Shown: positions 43,885-52,508 of the stretch, one piece after another
Numbering within the stretch: position 1 is the stretch's first letter
Layout of the letters: every line of letters begins with the position of its first letter
Assembly (NCBI RefSeq): GCF_026155325.1
Contig: NZ_JAPFPW010000015.1
Location: 1 to 64,000 of the forward strand
Reading direction: 5' to 3'
Source: Desulfobotulus pelophilus
Lineage (GTDB): Bacteria; Desulfobacterota; Desulfobacteria; Desulfobacterales; ASO4-4
DNA: 64,000 bases
Notes under the pieces: generated by a model
Databases searched by the model: none
What the model saw: the letters and a program-made list of their open reading frames with translations, nothing else
What the model was told of the DNA's origin: nothing
Translations under genes and position numbers: made by a program

Positions 43885-44718
43885 CTAGAGTCCTTCGTCC
43901 TGCTGTCCTGCAGAAGACAGGTTGTAGTAAATCCAGACCATCACGGCCATGACAGCCATGGTTACGCCGATTTCCACAATAAGTATGCTGTGGGACCGGG
44001 CCATTACCGTATCGCTCAGGAGGAAAGGGGCCAGTATGTCATAGTTGAGGAAATCCATGCCCAGTAAAAGGCATAGGGTACCGGTACCGGCAAAGATGGC
44101 AACGCCTATGATGGAAAAGAGGGCTGTTACCCTTTCGTTCATACGGTGGATGGCGGTTTTGAGATTGCGGCTGATGGCCAGGAGGATAATCGTGGCACCC
44201 AGTACAACCCCCGCCTGAAAACCACCTCCCGGGCTGTAATGGCCATGGGCCAGAACGTAGAGGGAGTATATCTGCAGAAAGGGAATGAGGCACCGGCAGG
44301 TGGTTCGGATAATGGGATCGAAGGGTGTCCAGAGTGTGTCGATGGGCCGGAACACCTTGGAGTCTTCCGGTGGCAGCTTTCCTCCTTCCTCAATACGCAG
44401 GGTAACCCCGGTGGGAATATGGCGGTAATATTGGGGGCCGATTTGTTTCCGTCCTTTGGTGCGGAGCAGAAAGAAGCAGGCAAGCCCTGCCGTGAGAACC
44501 ACCGCTGCTTCAAACATGGTGTCGTAGGATCGGTAATCCGCCAGAACTACCGCTACCATGTTGGGAGCCTGGGTATGCTCATAGGCATTTTCAATGTAGA
44601 AAGGGGAAACATGCAGGCTGGCCGGAGAGGCAGGGTCTCCCCACATGGGCAGATGGTGGGCATTGACCAGAAGGAGGCCGCCTGCAAAAAGACAGAGTAT
44701 CAGGGCAAGCTTTTTCAA
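43885..44718 (-). CDS. Fused MbhE-like and MnhB-like antiporter subunit, TTG start
   Basis: A 277-residue protein. Residues about 1-95 match MbhE and the C-terminal tail of MrpA (NMVAVVLADYRSYDTMFEAA, corresponding to the 'N.VN.ILVDFRG.DT..E' of MrpA). Residues about 120-270 are an MnhB domain (YSLYVLAHGHYSPGGGFQAGVVLGA). The two are separate proteins or part of MrpA elsewhere. The start is a TTG at 44718 that overlaps the preceding TGA (TTGA) and has AAGGAGG at an ideal distance. An upstream ATG at 44841 would give a long overlap with a polar, non-homologous tail and is rejected. Confidence 0.88.
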   Translation of the reverse strand: MKKLALILCLFAGGLLLVNAHHLPMWGDPASPASLHVSPFYIENAYEHTQAPNMVAVVLADYRSYDTMFEAAVVLTAGLACFFLLRTKGRKQIGPQYYRHIPTGVTLRIEEGGKLPPEDSKVFRPIDTLWTPFDPIIRTTCRCLIPFLQIYSLYVLAHGHYSPGGGFQAGVVLGATIILLAISRNLKTAIHRMNERVTALFSIIGVAIFAGTGTLCLLLGMDFLNYDILAPFLLSDTVMARSHSILIVEIGVTMAVMAVMVWIYYNLSSAGQQDEGL

Positions 44719-44957
44719 TCTTTGGTCCTCCTTGTGGTATGAAATACCGTAGCAACAAAAAAGACAGTGCTGACACCGGCGCCAACGGTTGCCTCCGTGA
44801 AAGCCACGTCCACGGCTCCCATTACGGCGAGAAGCAGGCATATCATGAAGCTGTAGGCGCTGATGACTATGGCGGCTGCCATCAGGTCTTTGACGGCAAG
44901 GGCTCCGATGCCACAGAGAATGATGAGAGTGAAAACAATGATATCAACGGTTATCAT
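44715..44957 (-). CDS. MbhD-like subunit (DUF4040, MrpA C-terminal type)
   Basis: An 80-residue protein with three membrane helices. MCLLLAVMGAVDVAFTEATVGAGVSTVFFVATVF-like sequence (positions about 39-73, with the AFTEATVGAGVSTVFF motif) is the signature of MbhD and the MrpA C-terminal region. It overlaps both neighbours by 4 bp (ATGA with the G subunit, TTGA with the fused E/B subunit), so the three are translated together. Confidence 0.9.
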   Translation of the reverse strand: MITVDIIVFTLIILCGIGALAVKDLMAAAIVISAYSFMICLLLAVMGAVDVAFTEATVGAGVSTVFFVATVFHTTRRTKD

Positions 44958-45295
44958 ATCTGTTTCTCCTCGTTTTTACGGGTCCAGGGCTTCCCGCCGG
45001 CCCGCATGCCTGCATCCACAATGGCGTGGGTGGCTGTGGGGCTGGTGATGAAAACAAAGACGGCGATGAGAATGATTTTCAGGCTGGTAATTACGCCGTT
45101 GAGATCCGGGTGCTGCGTGAGTACGTAAAGGATAGCGGCTCCGAGGAGGCATATCAGGGCTGTGGTGTCCAGAAGACTTGCCGCATGCAGCCTTGTATAG
45201 AAATCCGGCATGCGGAGAATGCCGACAGCGCCACCCACAAGGAAGAGGCAGCCCGCCAGAAGAAGAAGGGCGATGAGGGTGTTGACAAAGAGCAT
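44954..45295 (-). CDS. mnhG: Mrp antiporter subunit G (MnhG)
   Basis: A 113-residue protein with three membrane helices. The family motif GILRMPDFYTRLHAAS is at about 26-41, followed by KIILIAVFVFITSPTATHAI. These are the standard MnhG/MbhC hallmarks. A short basic tail ends the protein. It is translated 5 bp after MnhF. Confidence 0.95.
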   Translation of the reverse strand: MLFVNTLIALLLLAGCLFLVGGAVGILRMPDFYTRLHAASLLDTTALICLLGAAILYVLTQHPDLNGVITSLKIILIAVFVFITSPTATHAIVDAGMRAGGKPWTRKNEEKQI

Positions 45296-45300
45296 GATCC

Positions 45301-45615
45301 TTATCCTTTATCCGGGTTATGGGAGGGGGGTGCTGCATCTTCGTGCAGTCCCCGTCGTTTCTGGAAATAGCGGGATGCGGCCAGTACGGCAATGAAGTTG
45401 AGCATGGCATAGGCCAGGGCAATATCCACCAGCATGTCTACTCGCTGATACATAACGCCTATGATAATGAGCAGGGGAGTTGTTTTGGACCCGATGGCAT
45501 TGACACCAATAATATGATCCAGACTGGAAGGTCCCCGTGCGGCGCGGTACAGTCCCGCCGCCATGGCCATGGCAATGCAGATGGCGGCAGCGTTAAAAAG
45601 CGTATTTATGAACAT
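45301..45615 (-). CDS. mnhF: Mrp antiporter subunit F (MnhF)
   Basis: A 104-residue three-helix protein. RAARGPSSLDHIIGVNAIGSKT is the family motif (about 25-46), where the family has 'RGPT..DR..A.....' in the same place. DIALAYAMLNFIAVLAASRY is the third helix. The polar C-terminus is Pro/Lys-rich. It starts 3 bp after the E subunit stop. Confidence 0.93.
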   Translation of the reverse strand: MFINTLFNAAAICIAMAMAAGLYRAARGPSSLDHIIGVNAIGSKTTPLLIIIGVMYQRVDMLVDIALAYAMLNFIAVLAASRYFQKRRGLHEDAAPPSHNPDKG

Positions 45616-45618
45616 GAT

Positions 45619-46137
45619 TTATTCTCCAAAGATCCGGGCAATCCGGTTTTCCATTTCACCCGGCAGCGATGCGCTGGACTCCTGATCCAGGGCATGTACC
45701 GTGAATTTGCCTAAAGGGGATATGGAAATGGTGATGGTGCCGGGTGTCAGGGTTATGGAATTGCCAAAGGTAACTTGTCCTGTTTCATTTTGTATCCGTG
45801 ATTGAAAACGAAGAATGTGCGGGTTGATGCGTTCTTTGAGGCGTGGGTGAAAAACCAGCCGGAGTACGTGAATGCTGGAAAGCAGGACTTGCCATAGCAG
45901 CCAGAATATGTAGAGAAAAAAGCGGTACCAGAGGCGGGGAGTATGTCCGGTAAGGCCCCGGGGAAAAAGAAGGTCATGGGAAAACCATGAAATGATGGCT
46001 GCGGAAAGGGCACCGAGGCCGAGATGGAAAAGATCAAATTTTCCGGAAAGCATTATCCATGTCAGCATAAGGACCAGCCAGGTGAGAAGCAGTGCCGGAC
46101 CCTTTCTGCTCCTGTGGGGGGTATCTGTCGGGATCAC
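45619..46137 (-). CDS. mnhE: Mrp antiporter subunit E (MnhE), GTG start
   Basis: A 172-residue protein with two N-terminal hydrophobic segments (ALLLTWLVLMLTWIMLSG and LGLGALSAAIISWFSH), then a cytoplasmic domain ending in TPGTITISISPLGKFTVHAL, the conserved MnhE block 'T..PGT........L.VH.L'. It begins with GTG at 46137, supported by AAGGAGG seven bases upstream. It opens the nine-gene minus-strand cluster, divergent from the dipeptide transporter operon. Confidence 0.93.
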   Translation of the reverse strand: MIPTDTPHRSRKGPALLLTWLVLMLTWIMLSGKFDLFHLGLGALSAAIISWFSHDLLFPRGLTGHTPRLWYRFFLYIFWLLWQVLLSSIHVLRLVFHPRLKERINPHILRFQSRIQNETGQVTFGNSITLTPGTITISISPLGKFTVHALDQESSASLPGEMENRIARIFGE

Positions 46138-46549
46138 TCTGTCCCTCCTTGTGGTGATGCGCAGTGATGAATTTTGGGTTGAAATGAAACAGTTCTAAAC
46201 GTTTTTTGGTAAAGCCCCTGTATTTGATGTGTGGGGGAAAACTCAATGGAAAAAATTAGCCCAAGGATTTCCGGAATTCAACCTTTTTCGAAGACCCTGT
46301 GCAAAATCTTTTTATATGCCCTGTGGGCGAACGGTTCTCCTTGTTCCTTTTTCCGGAAACGGGGAAAAATGGCTTTGTTCAAAAATGTATCGTATTGTTT
46401 TTTTCTGCCCATGAAAGAGGTTTTTTTCCTTACACGTGAACATGTTTCCGGTATTGACCCCTTTTCTGTGAAGGAGTATAGCCTGATGATATCTCTTATT
46501 GGTAAGGTCCATGGGGATCTTTCATGCTTTTTCCATACTCTGAGGAGGA
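46138..46549. other. Divergent promoter region between mnhE and dppA
   Basis: This 412-bp stretch must hold both operon promoters. The rightward one is visible (listed separately). For mnhE I see only the ribosome site and no clear -35/-10 pair. A reading frame from 46231 to 46647 overlaps dppA in another frame and is not supported. Confidence 0.5.
46454..46482 (+). promoter_or_regulatory. Sigma-70-type promoter of the dpp operon
   Basis: TTGACC (46454-46459) and TATAGC (46477-46482) are separated by exactly 17 bp. Transcription would start near 46489, about 60 bases before the dppA ATG, leaving room for GAGGAGG just upstream of the start. Confidence 0.65.
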
Positions 46550-48109
46550 ATGATGAGAAAAATTGGTTTAACCATTACATGCATGCTGGCCTTGATTTGT
46601 TGTGCGGCGGCACCGGTTGTAGCAAAGGAAATCCGTTTAGCCTTTGACTCCGATCCCGTTTCCCTGGATCCTCATATGCAGCTTTCCGGCGGGATGCTGA
46701 TGTATTCCCACCAGGTATTTGATCCTCTGGTTCGCTGGACCCAGGAGATGGATTTTGAACCCCGCCTTGCCGAAAGCTGGGAGCGCATTGATGAACTGAC
46801 CATGCGTTTTCATCTGCGGAAAGGTGTAACCTTTCATTCGGGTAATCCTTTTACGGCAAAAGATGTGGCATGGACCCTGAACCGACTCAAGGTAAGCCAG
46901 GATTTCCGGGGGCTTTTTGAGGCTTTTGCCGAAGCCCGTCCGGTGGATGACCATACGGTGGACATTATCACCCACCGTCCCTATGGTCTGGTGTTAAGCC
47001 TTGCCACCTATATTTTTCCCATGGACAGTGTCTTTTACAGCGGTACGGACGAGCAGGGGCAGCCCAAAGATATGATAGCGAAAACCGGCCCCAGTTTTGC
47101 CAACGCCAATGCGTCAGGGACAGGACCGTTCCGGGTCACGGCCCGTCAGCATGGAGTGCGTACGGTTTTTGACCGCTTTGGGGATTACTGGGATAAAAAA
47201 TCTCCGGGTAACGTAACCCGCATGGTGCTGACTCCCATCCGCAATGATGCCACCCGCGTGGCGGCTCTCCTTTCCGGTGATGTGGATTTTATCGTGCCCG
47301 TTCCTCCTCAGGATCAGGATCGCATTGAGCGGCACAGAGATGTCAAGCTTGTCACCATGTCCGGCACCCGCATTATCACCTTGCAGATGAATCAGAAACG
47401 GCGTCCTGAATTCCAGGATGTGCGGGTTCGTCAGGCCATTGTGCACGCGGTTAATAATCAGGGCATTGTGGACCGTATCATGCGTGGACGGGCAACGGTG
47501 GCTGCCCAGCAGAGCCCGAAGGGTTATTCGGGATACAATGAATCACTTGTTCCGAGGTATGACCTTGAAAAAGCCCGCCAGCTCATGAAGGAAGCCGGTT
47601 ATGAAAAGGGCTTTGAGGTTACCATGGTTGCCCCTAATGATCGGTATGTGAACGACGCCCGCATTGCGGAAGCCGTGGTTCCCATGCTGGCCCGCATCAA
47701 TATCCGGGTGAATCTCCAAACCATGCCCAAAGCTCAGTACTGGGATGAGTTTGACGCCCAGGTGGCAGACATTCAACTTATCGGCTGGCATTCTGATACG
47801 GAAGATTCCGGAAACTTTACGGAATATCTTGCCATGTGTCCCAGCACAGAAACTGGTTACGGCCAGTATAACTCCGGCAATTACTGCAATCCCAGGGTGG
47901 ATGAGCTTGCTCTGGCCTGCCAGACGGAGACGGACATGGAAAAACGAAATGCCATGCTGCGGGAAATTGAACGGATTCTTTATGAAGATGCCGCTTTTGT
48001 TCCCCTTCACTGGCAGGATCTATCCTGGGCTGCCAGGAATAATCTTGAAATTGAAACAATCGTAAACGTACAGGATTTCCCTTATTTCGGTGATCTTGTG
48101 GTTCACTGA
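46550..48109 (+). CDS. dppA: Dipeptide/oligopeptide ABC transporter substrate-binding protein
   Basis: A 519-residue periplasmic binding protein of the SBP_bac_5 (DppA/OppA) family with a signal peptide (about 1-25, ending PVVAKE). Family blocks are FDSDPVSLDPHMQ, EPRLAESWERID and FHLRKGVTFHSGNPFTAKDV. GTGPFRVT, VRQAIVHAVNN and VPLHWQDLSW complete the fold. GGAGGA precedes two tandem ATGs (46550, 46553). An internal terminator separates it from dppB, a common way to make more binding protein than permease. Exact ligand (peptide, nickel or other) is not readable. Confidence 0.92.
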   Translation: MMRKIGLTITCMLALICCAAAPVVAKEIRLAFDSDPVSLDPHMQLSGGMLMYSHQVFDPLVRWTQEMDFEPRLAESWERIDELTMRFHLRKGVTFHSGNPFTAKDVAWTLNRLKVSQDFRGLFEAFAEARPVDDHTVDIITHRPYGLVLSLATYIFPMDSVFYSGTDEQGQPKDMIAKTGPSFANANASGTGPFRVTARQHGVRTVFDRFGDYWDKKSPGNVTRMVLTPIRNDATRVAALLSGDVDFIVPVPPQDQDRIERHRDVKLVTMSGTRIITLQMNQKRRPEFQDVRVRQAIVHAVNNQGIVDRIMRGRATVAAQQSPKGYSGYNESLVPRYDLEKARQLMKEAGYEKGFEVTMVAPNDRYVNDARIAEAVVPMLARINIRVNLQTMPKAQYWDEFDAQVADIQLIGWHSDTEDSGNFTEYLAMCPSTETGYGQYNSGNYCNPRVDELALACQTETDMEKRNAMLREIERILYEDAAFVPLHWQDLSWAARNNLEIETIVNVQDFPYFGDLVVH

Positions 48110-48453
48110 AAAGGTTGTTGAATTTAAAAAACTCCGGTGGTGCAGGGCTGGGTAGAAATCGTGCTCAGATGGCTGTTCACCGGAGTTTTTTTATGGATTT
48201 CTGAATGCTTTTCCGGGCTGGCTCTGCTGATTTGGCCGGTCTGCGGAGAAAGGACAGCGGGGAAAAAAGGGTTTGCTGATGGCCGGGAAACCGTAATAAG
48301 GCGGCGGTTTAACCCATGTCTGTTACAGGAACCCTTTGGTGTACATACGATATCCTCTTTTTTTTGTGCTGGTGTTTATGGTATGCTTTTTTGTTTTTCG
48401 TCCGGGGATGCCCGGACGGTATTTATGAACCCGTAGCCTGCAGGTTTGTTGCC
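48110..48453. other. Gap between dppA and dppB
   Basis: This 344-bp region contains the hairpin listed separately. The rest has no clear gene. The dppB frame stays open back to 48316, but that upstream part lacks ribosome-site support and is not family-like. Confidence 0.55.
48126..48191 (+). terminator. Intercistronic attenuating hairpin between dppA and dppB
   Basis: AAAAAACTCCGGTG (48126-48139) pairs perfectly with CACCGGAGTTTTTT (48178-48191) over 14 bp, enclosing 38 nt, and T residues follow. Read-through must supply the downstream genes unless another promoter lies in 48192-48453. Confidence 0.75.
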
Positions 48454-49431
48454 ATGTTTGCATTTATTGTGCGCCGGGTTACTCAGGCGGTTTTTGTGAT
48501 GCTGGTGATCAGTTTTCTGGGATTTTCCATACGGCATCAGATTGGTGATCCTGTTCGGGATCTGGTTGGCGTGAGTGTCTCTGTGGCGGAAAGAGAAGCG
48601 CTGAGGGATGAACTGGGCCTCAATGACGCGTTTCATGTGCAGTATTTTCGTTTTTTAAAAGGGGTTTTGCGCGGGGATCTGGGCCAGTCCTTTTTTTTCA
48701 AGAAGCCTGCTCTGGACGTGATTCTGGCGAAAATGCCCGCAACGCTGGAGCTGGTTTTCTGTGCAGGGGTCATCATCATTGCCCTTTCCATTCCTCTGGG
48801 AATGTATGCCGCCATAAGGCCGAAAAGTTTTTTTTCAAGAATTCTTATGGGAGGCAGCATTGTCGGGGTTTCCATTCCTGTGTTTCTGACGGCCATCCTT
48901 CTCATTTATCTCTTTTCGGTAATCCTTGGATGGTTGCCTTCCTATGGCAGGGGCGAGCTGGTTATGGTGGGCCGATGGCAGACGGGTATGCTGACGGTGG
49001 ATGGCTGGCTGCATCTGATTCTCCCTTCCATAGCCCTTTCTTCCATTATGCTGCCCCTTTTTATCCGTTTGATCCGTTCGGAAATGATGGAGGTTCTGGA
49101 AACGGAATACATTAAATTTGCCCATGCCAAGGGGCTTTCTCCCCTGCGTGTCTGGCTGGTTCATGGGTTCCGGAACACGCTCTTGCCTGTCATTACTGTG
49201 GGAGGCGTGCAGATCGGCACCATGATCGCTTTTACTATTTTAACGGAAACGGTTTTTCAGTGGCATGGTATGGGCTTTATGTTTCTAGAGGCGGTGCAGC
49301 GTGCGGATACCTCTCTTCTGGTGGCCTATCTGATGGTGGTGGGCTTTCTCTTTGTGGTGGTGAACACCCTGGTGGATATTCTCTACGGCATTGTCAACCC
49401 CAAGGTCCGTATTCAGGCAGGCAATAAATGA
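48454..49431 (+). CDS. dppB: Dipeptide/oligopeptide ABC transporter permease 1
   Basis: A 325-residue membrane protein with six helices of the DppB/OppB type. The N-terminus MFAFIVRRVTQAVFVMLVIS is the classic start; the EAA loop appears as EYIKFAHAKGLSPLRVWLVHGFRN, and the end has TLVDILYGIVNPKVR. The ATG at 48454 gives the family-type N-terminus; the open frame starts earlier at 48316. Its stop overlaps the dppC start by 4 bp. Confidence 0.93.
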   Translation: MFAFIVRRVTQAVFVMLVISFLGFSIRHQIGDPVRDLVGVSVSVAEREALRDELGLNDAFHVQYFRFLKGVLRGDLGQSFFFKKPALDVILAKMPATLELVFCAGVIIIALSIPLGMYAAIRPKSFFSRILMGGSIVGVSIPVFLTAILLIYLFSVILGWLPSYGRGELVMVGRWQTGMLTVDGWLHLILPSIALSSIMLPLFIRLIRSEMMEVLETEYIKFAHAKGLSPLRVWLVHGFRNTLLPVITVGGVQIGTMIAFTILTETVFQWHGMGFMFLEAVQRADTSLLVAYLMVVGFLFVVVNTLVDILYGIVNPKVRIQAGNK

Positions 49432-50345
49432 AACGCTGGCAAGAGTTTAAACAATCCTATTTTCTGTATAGTTTTAAAAAAGACCGTGTGGCCGTAACCA
49501 GTTTTGTGATTTTTATCCTGCTGCTTATTATGGCCTTTTCTGCGCCCTGGACGGCACCCCATAACCCTTATGATACGTCCACCATTGATATCATGGATTC
49601 CAACCTGCCTCCCTCATGGATGGAAGAAGGGGAGACTCGTTTTCTTCTGGGAACGGATATTCAGGGCAGAGATCTCCTGTCTACCATGATGTACGGGATG
49701 AGGGTGTCCATTCTGATCGGCCTTGGGGCCGTTCTGCTTCAGGCCGTGCTGGGCATTTTTATCGGTCTGGTGGCGGGATATGTGGGCGGAAGGGTGGATG
49801 CCTTTCTCATGCGTCTTGCGGATGTGCAGTTATCCTTCTCAACCCTGATGGTGGCTATTTTCATCTCCGCCATTTTCCAAACGGCCTTTGGGGCGGGGCG
49901 CTATGAACAGATGGCCGTACCCATTCTTATTCTGGTCATAGGCCTGGCGGAGTGGCCCCAGTATGCCCGAACCGTCCGTGCATCCGTACTGGGAGAAAAG
50001 GGAAAGGAGTATGTGGAAGCAGCCCGGGTGATAGGTCTGCCTTCCCGACGCATCATGTTCCGTCATATTCTGCCCAATACCCTGTCGCCCGTACTGGTTA
50101 TATCCACCGTGCAGGTGGCCAATGCGGTCATGAGTGAGGCGGCCCTTTCTTTTCTGGGACTGGGGATGCCCGTGACCCGTCCTTCCCTGGGTTCTCTGAT
50201 TAATTCCGGTTTTGAGTATATTTTTTCCGGGTCCTGGTGGATAACCCTTTTTCCCGGGTTTCTGCTGGTTTTGCTTGTGCTGGTCATCAACCTGCTGGGC
50301 GACTGGTTGAGGGATGTGTTGAATCCAAAGCTTTACAAGGGATAA
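49428..50345 (+). CDS. dppC: Dipeptide/oligopeptide ABC transporter permease 2
   Basis: A 305-residue DppC/OppC-type permease. It has the N-terminal OppC TM segment (DRVAVTSFVIFILLLIMAFSAP), the HNPYDT block, FLLGTDIQGRDLLSTMMYGMRVSI, and the cytoplasmic EAA loop EYVEAARVIGLPSRRIMFRH. The C-terminus GDWLRDVLNPKLY is typical. It overlaps dppB (ATGA) and is followed 3 bases later by dppD. Confidence 0.94.
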   Translation: MKRWQEFKQSYFLYSFKKDRVAVTSFVIFILLLIMAFSAPWTAPHNPYDTSTIDIMDSNLPPSWMEEGETRFLLGTDIQGRDLLSTMMYGMRVSILIGLGAVLLQAVLGIFIGLVAGYVGGRVDAFLMRLADVQLSFSTLMVAIFISAIFQTAFGAGRYEQMAVPILILVIGLAEWPQYARTVRASVLGEKGKEYVEAARVIGLPSRRIMFRHILPNTLSPVLVISTVQVANAVMSEAALSFLGLGMPVTRPSLGSLINSGFEYIFSGSWWITLFPGFLLVLLVLVINLLGDWLRDVLNPKLYKG

Positions 50346-50348
50346 TTG

Positions 50349-51320
50349 ATGAGCCATCTGCTTGAAATAAACGATCTGGAGGTCCGGTTTGCCTTGCGCT
50401 CCGGCGATCTTACAGCCATTAACCGTATTGGTTTTACCCTTGAAAAAGGTGAGCGTATGGGGCTTGTTGGCGAGTCCGGTGCGGGTAAGTCCGTAACGGG
50501 TTTTTCCATCTTAAACCTCATCAGCAAGCCCGGTTATATTGCCGGTGGGCGGATTCTTTTCAGGGGCAGAGACCTTGCGGTTTTAACAACGGAAGAAATG
50601 CGGTCCGTTCGTGGCAACCGTATCAGCATGATTTTTCAGGATCCCATGATGACTCTGAATCCTGTTATGACCATCGGTGATCAGATGACAGAAGGTCTTA
50701 TGGCCCACAGAAAGATATCCAGAAGTTCTGCTGAGGATCTGGCTGTGGAAAAATTGAAGGCGGTTCATATTCCTTCTCCGGAAACCCGGCTGCGTCAGTA
50801 TCCCCATGAGTTTTCCGGTGGAATGCGCCAGCGCATTGTGATTGCCATAGCCCTCCTGACGGATCCGGATCTTATTATTGCAGATGAGCCCACAACGGCT
50901 CTGGACGTGACCATTCAGGCCGAAATTATGGACCTTCTGCTGGATCTGTGTACCCAGAAGGAGATGGCCATGATTCTGATCACCCATGATCTTGGGGTTG
51001 TCAGCCAGGTGACGGAGAAGATTGGTGTCATGTATGCCGGGAGAATTGTGGAAATGGGCTCCACGGATAATATTGTTTCCAATCCTCAGCATCCTTATAC
51101 CAAAGGTCTGATCCGGGCTCTTCCCGGAAGCCGCGAGCCGGGAAGCATGCTGTATCAGATTCCCGGAAGCATGCCCAGCCTTTCAGCCATTCCAGAGGGG
51201 TGTGCCTTTCACCCCCGTTGCGATTTGGCCCGTGATGTCTGCAGGGCAGAAGTCCCTCCGCTCATGCAGCGCGGGTTGTTTCAGAGGCTGGTGGCCTGTC
51301 ATCTTGTGGGGGCGGTTTAG
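50349..51320 (+). CDS. dppD: Dipeptide/oligopeptide ABC transporter ATPase 1
   Basis: A 323-residue ABC ATPase. Walker A is GESGAGKS, the signature FSGGMRQR, Walker [14 protein letters not shown], and the switch ITHDLGVV. The C-terminal oligopeptide extension ([12 protein letters not shown]) carries Cys residues that bind an Fe-S cluster in some DppD/OppD proteins. A TTG at 50346 precedes the ATG at 50349; the ATG is chosen, behind AAGGG. Confidence 0.94.
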   Translation: MSHLLEINDLEVRFALRSGDLTAINRIGFTLEKGERMGLVGESGAGKSVTGFSILNLISKPGYIAGGRILFRGRDLAVLTTEEMRSVRGNRISMIFQDPMMTLNPVMTIGDQMTEGLMAHRKISRSSAEDLAVEKLKAVHIPSPETRLRQYPHEFSGGMRQRIVIAIALLTDPDLIIADEPTTALDVTIQAEIMDLLLDLCTQKEMAMILITHDLGVVSQVTEKIGVMYAGRIVEMGSTDNIVSNPQHPYTKGLIRALPGSREPGSMLYQIPGSMPSLSAIPEGCAFHPRCDLARDVCRAEVPPLMQRGLFQRLVACHLVGAV

Positions 51321-51423
51321 ATAGGGATGGGGGGTATCCGTGACCTTGTCCGTGCCCCTGTCCTGTTTTTGGTGAGACTGTTCAATATGCTGGCAGCTTC
51401 TGCCACATGAAAAGGGGAAAAAC

Positions 51424-52446
51424 ATGCTGGCAAACTCGTCCCTTGTGACCCTGAACAAGGTGGTCAAGCATTTTGATATATCTGGCGGATTTCTGGAACA
51501 GCTACGCTTCAAAGGCCTGCGTCCCCGTCTGCAGCAGACAAAGGTTCATGCCATCAACGATGTGAGTCTGACCATTGAAAAGGGTGAGATTGTAAGTGTG
51601 GTGGGTGAGTCCGGCTGCGGTAAATCCACTTTGGCCCGCACGGTGATGGGCCTTTATAAGCCGGACTCAGGTGCCATTTATTATGAAAATACACGAATCG
51701 ATTCGCTGGACAATGCTCAGATGCTGGGATTCCGTCGGAAAATGCAGATGATTTTTCAGGATCCCTATGCGTCCCTGAATCCGCGTATGACCGTATGCCA
51801 GACGCTGGAAGAGCCTTTGCGTTTTCATAACCCGTCCATTTCACAGGGCGAGGTAAAAGACCGGGTTGCGGAAGTGATGGGGCAGGTCGGGGTGGATCCC
51901 GGATGGGGAGAGCGCTATCCCCATGAATTTTCCGGGGGACAGCGTCAACGGGTGTCCATTGCCAGAGCCCTTGTTGTGGATCCGGAATTTATTGTTGCAG
52001 ATGAGCCCATTTCTGCTCTGGATGTGTCCATTCAGGCCCAGATTCTGAATCTTCTTATGGAAGCCAGAGATCGGAGAGGGCTGACTTATATGATGATCAC
52101 CCACGATCTTTCCGTGGTGGCCCATGTGTCCACCCGTGTGGCTGTGATGTATCTGGGAACCCTTTGCGAGGTGGCAGCGGCGGCCAATCTTTTTGAAACA
52201 GCCCGTCACCCCTACACTCGGGCACTGCTTTCGGCCATTCCAAAGCTGGGTCAGAAAAAACCGGCTCATGTCAAGCTGAAAGGTGAGGTTCCAACCCCCA
52301 TCAATCTGCCTTCGGGTTGTGTTTTTCACGGGCGTTGTCTGTATGCCAATGAGCGCTGTCGCAGGGAGATACCCCAGCTCCTGGCCCTGCCATCGGGAGT
52401 GCAGGTAGCCTGCCATGGTGTGGAAGAGGGGCGGATTCTGGACTGA
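51424..52446 (+). CDS. dppF: Dipeptide/oligopeptide ABC transporter ATPase 2
   Basis: A 340-residue ABC ATPase. Walker A is GESGCGKS, the signature FSGGQRQRVSIARAL, Walker B IVADEPISALDVS, and the C-terminal oligopeptide extension HGRCLYANERCRREIP. A 103-bp gap separates it from dppD. The start ATG is preceded by AAAAGGGG. It closes the operon. Confidence 0.95.
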   Translation: MLANSSLVTLNKVVKHFDISGGFLEQLRFKGLRPRLQQTKVHAINDVSLTIEKGEIVSVVGESGCGKSTLARTVMGLYKPDSGAIYYENTRIDSLDNAQMLGFRRKMQMIFQDPYASLNPRMTVCQTLEEPLRFHNPSISQGEVKDRVAEVMGQVGVDPGWGERYPHEFSGGQRQRVSIARALVVDPEFIVADEPISALDVSIQAQILNLLMEARDRRGLTYMMITHDLSVVAHVSTRVAVMYLGTLCEVAAAANLFETARHPYTRALLSAIPKLGQKKPAHVKLKGEVPTPINLPSGCVFHGRCLYANERCRREIPQLLALPSGVQVACHGVEEGRILD

Positions 52447-52508
52447 GACAGTTGGAGGCTTTTTTAGCTCTCCTCGTTTCAGCAGAGAAGGAAAGCCGAT
52501 GCGGAGCT

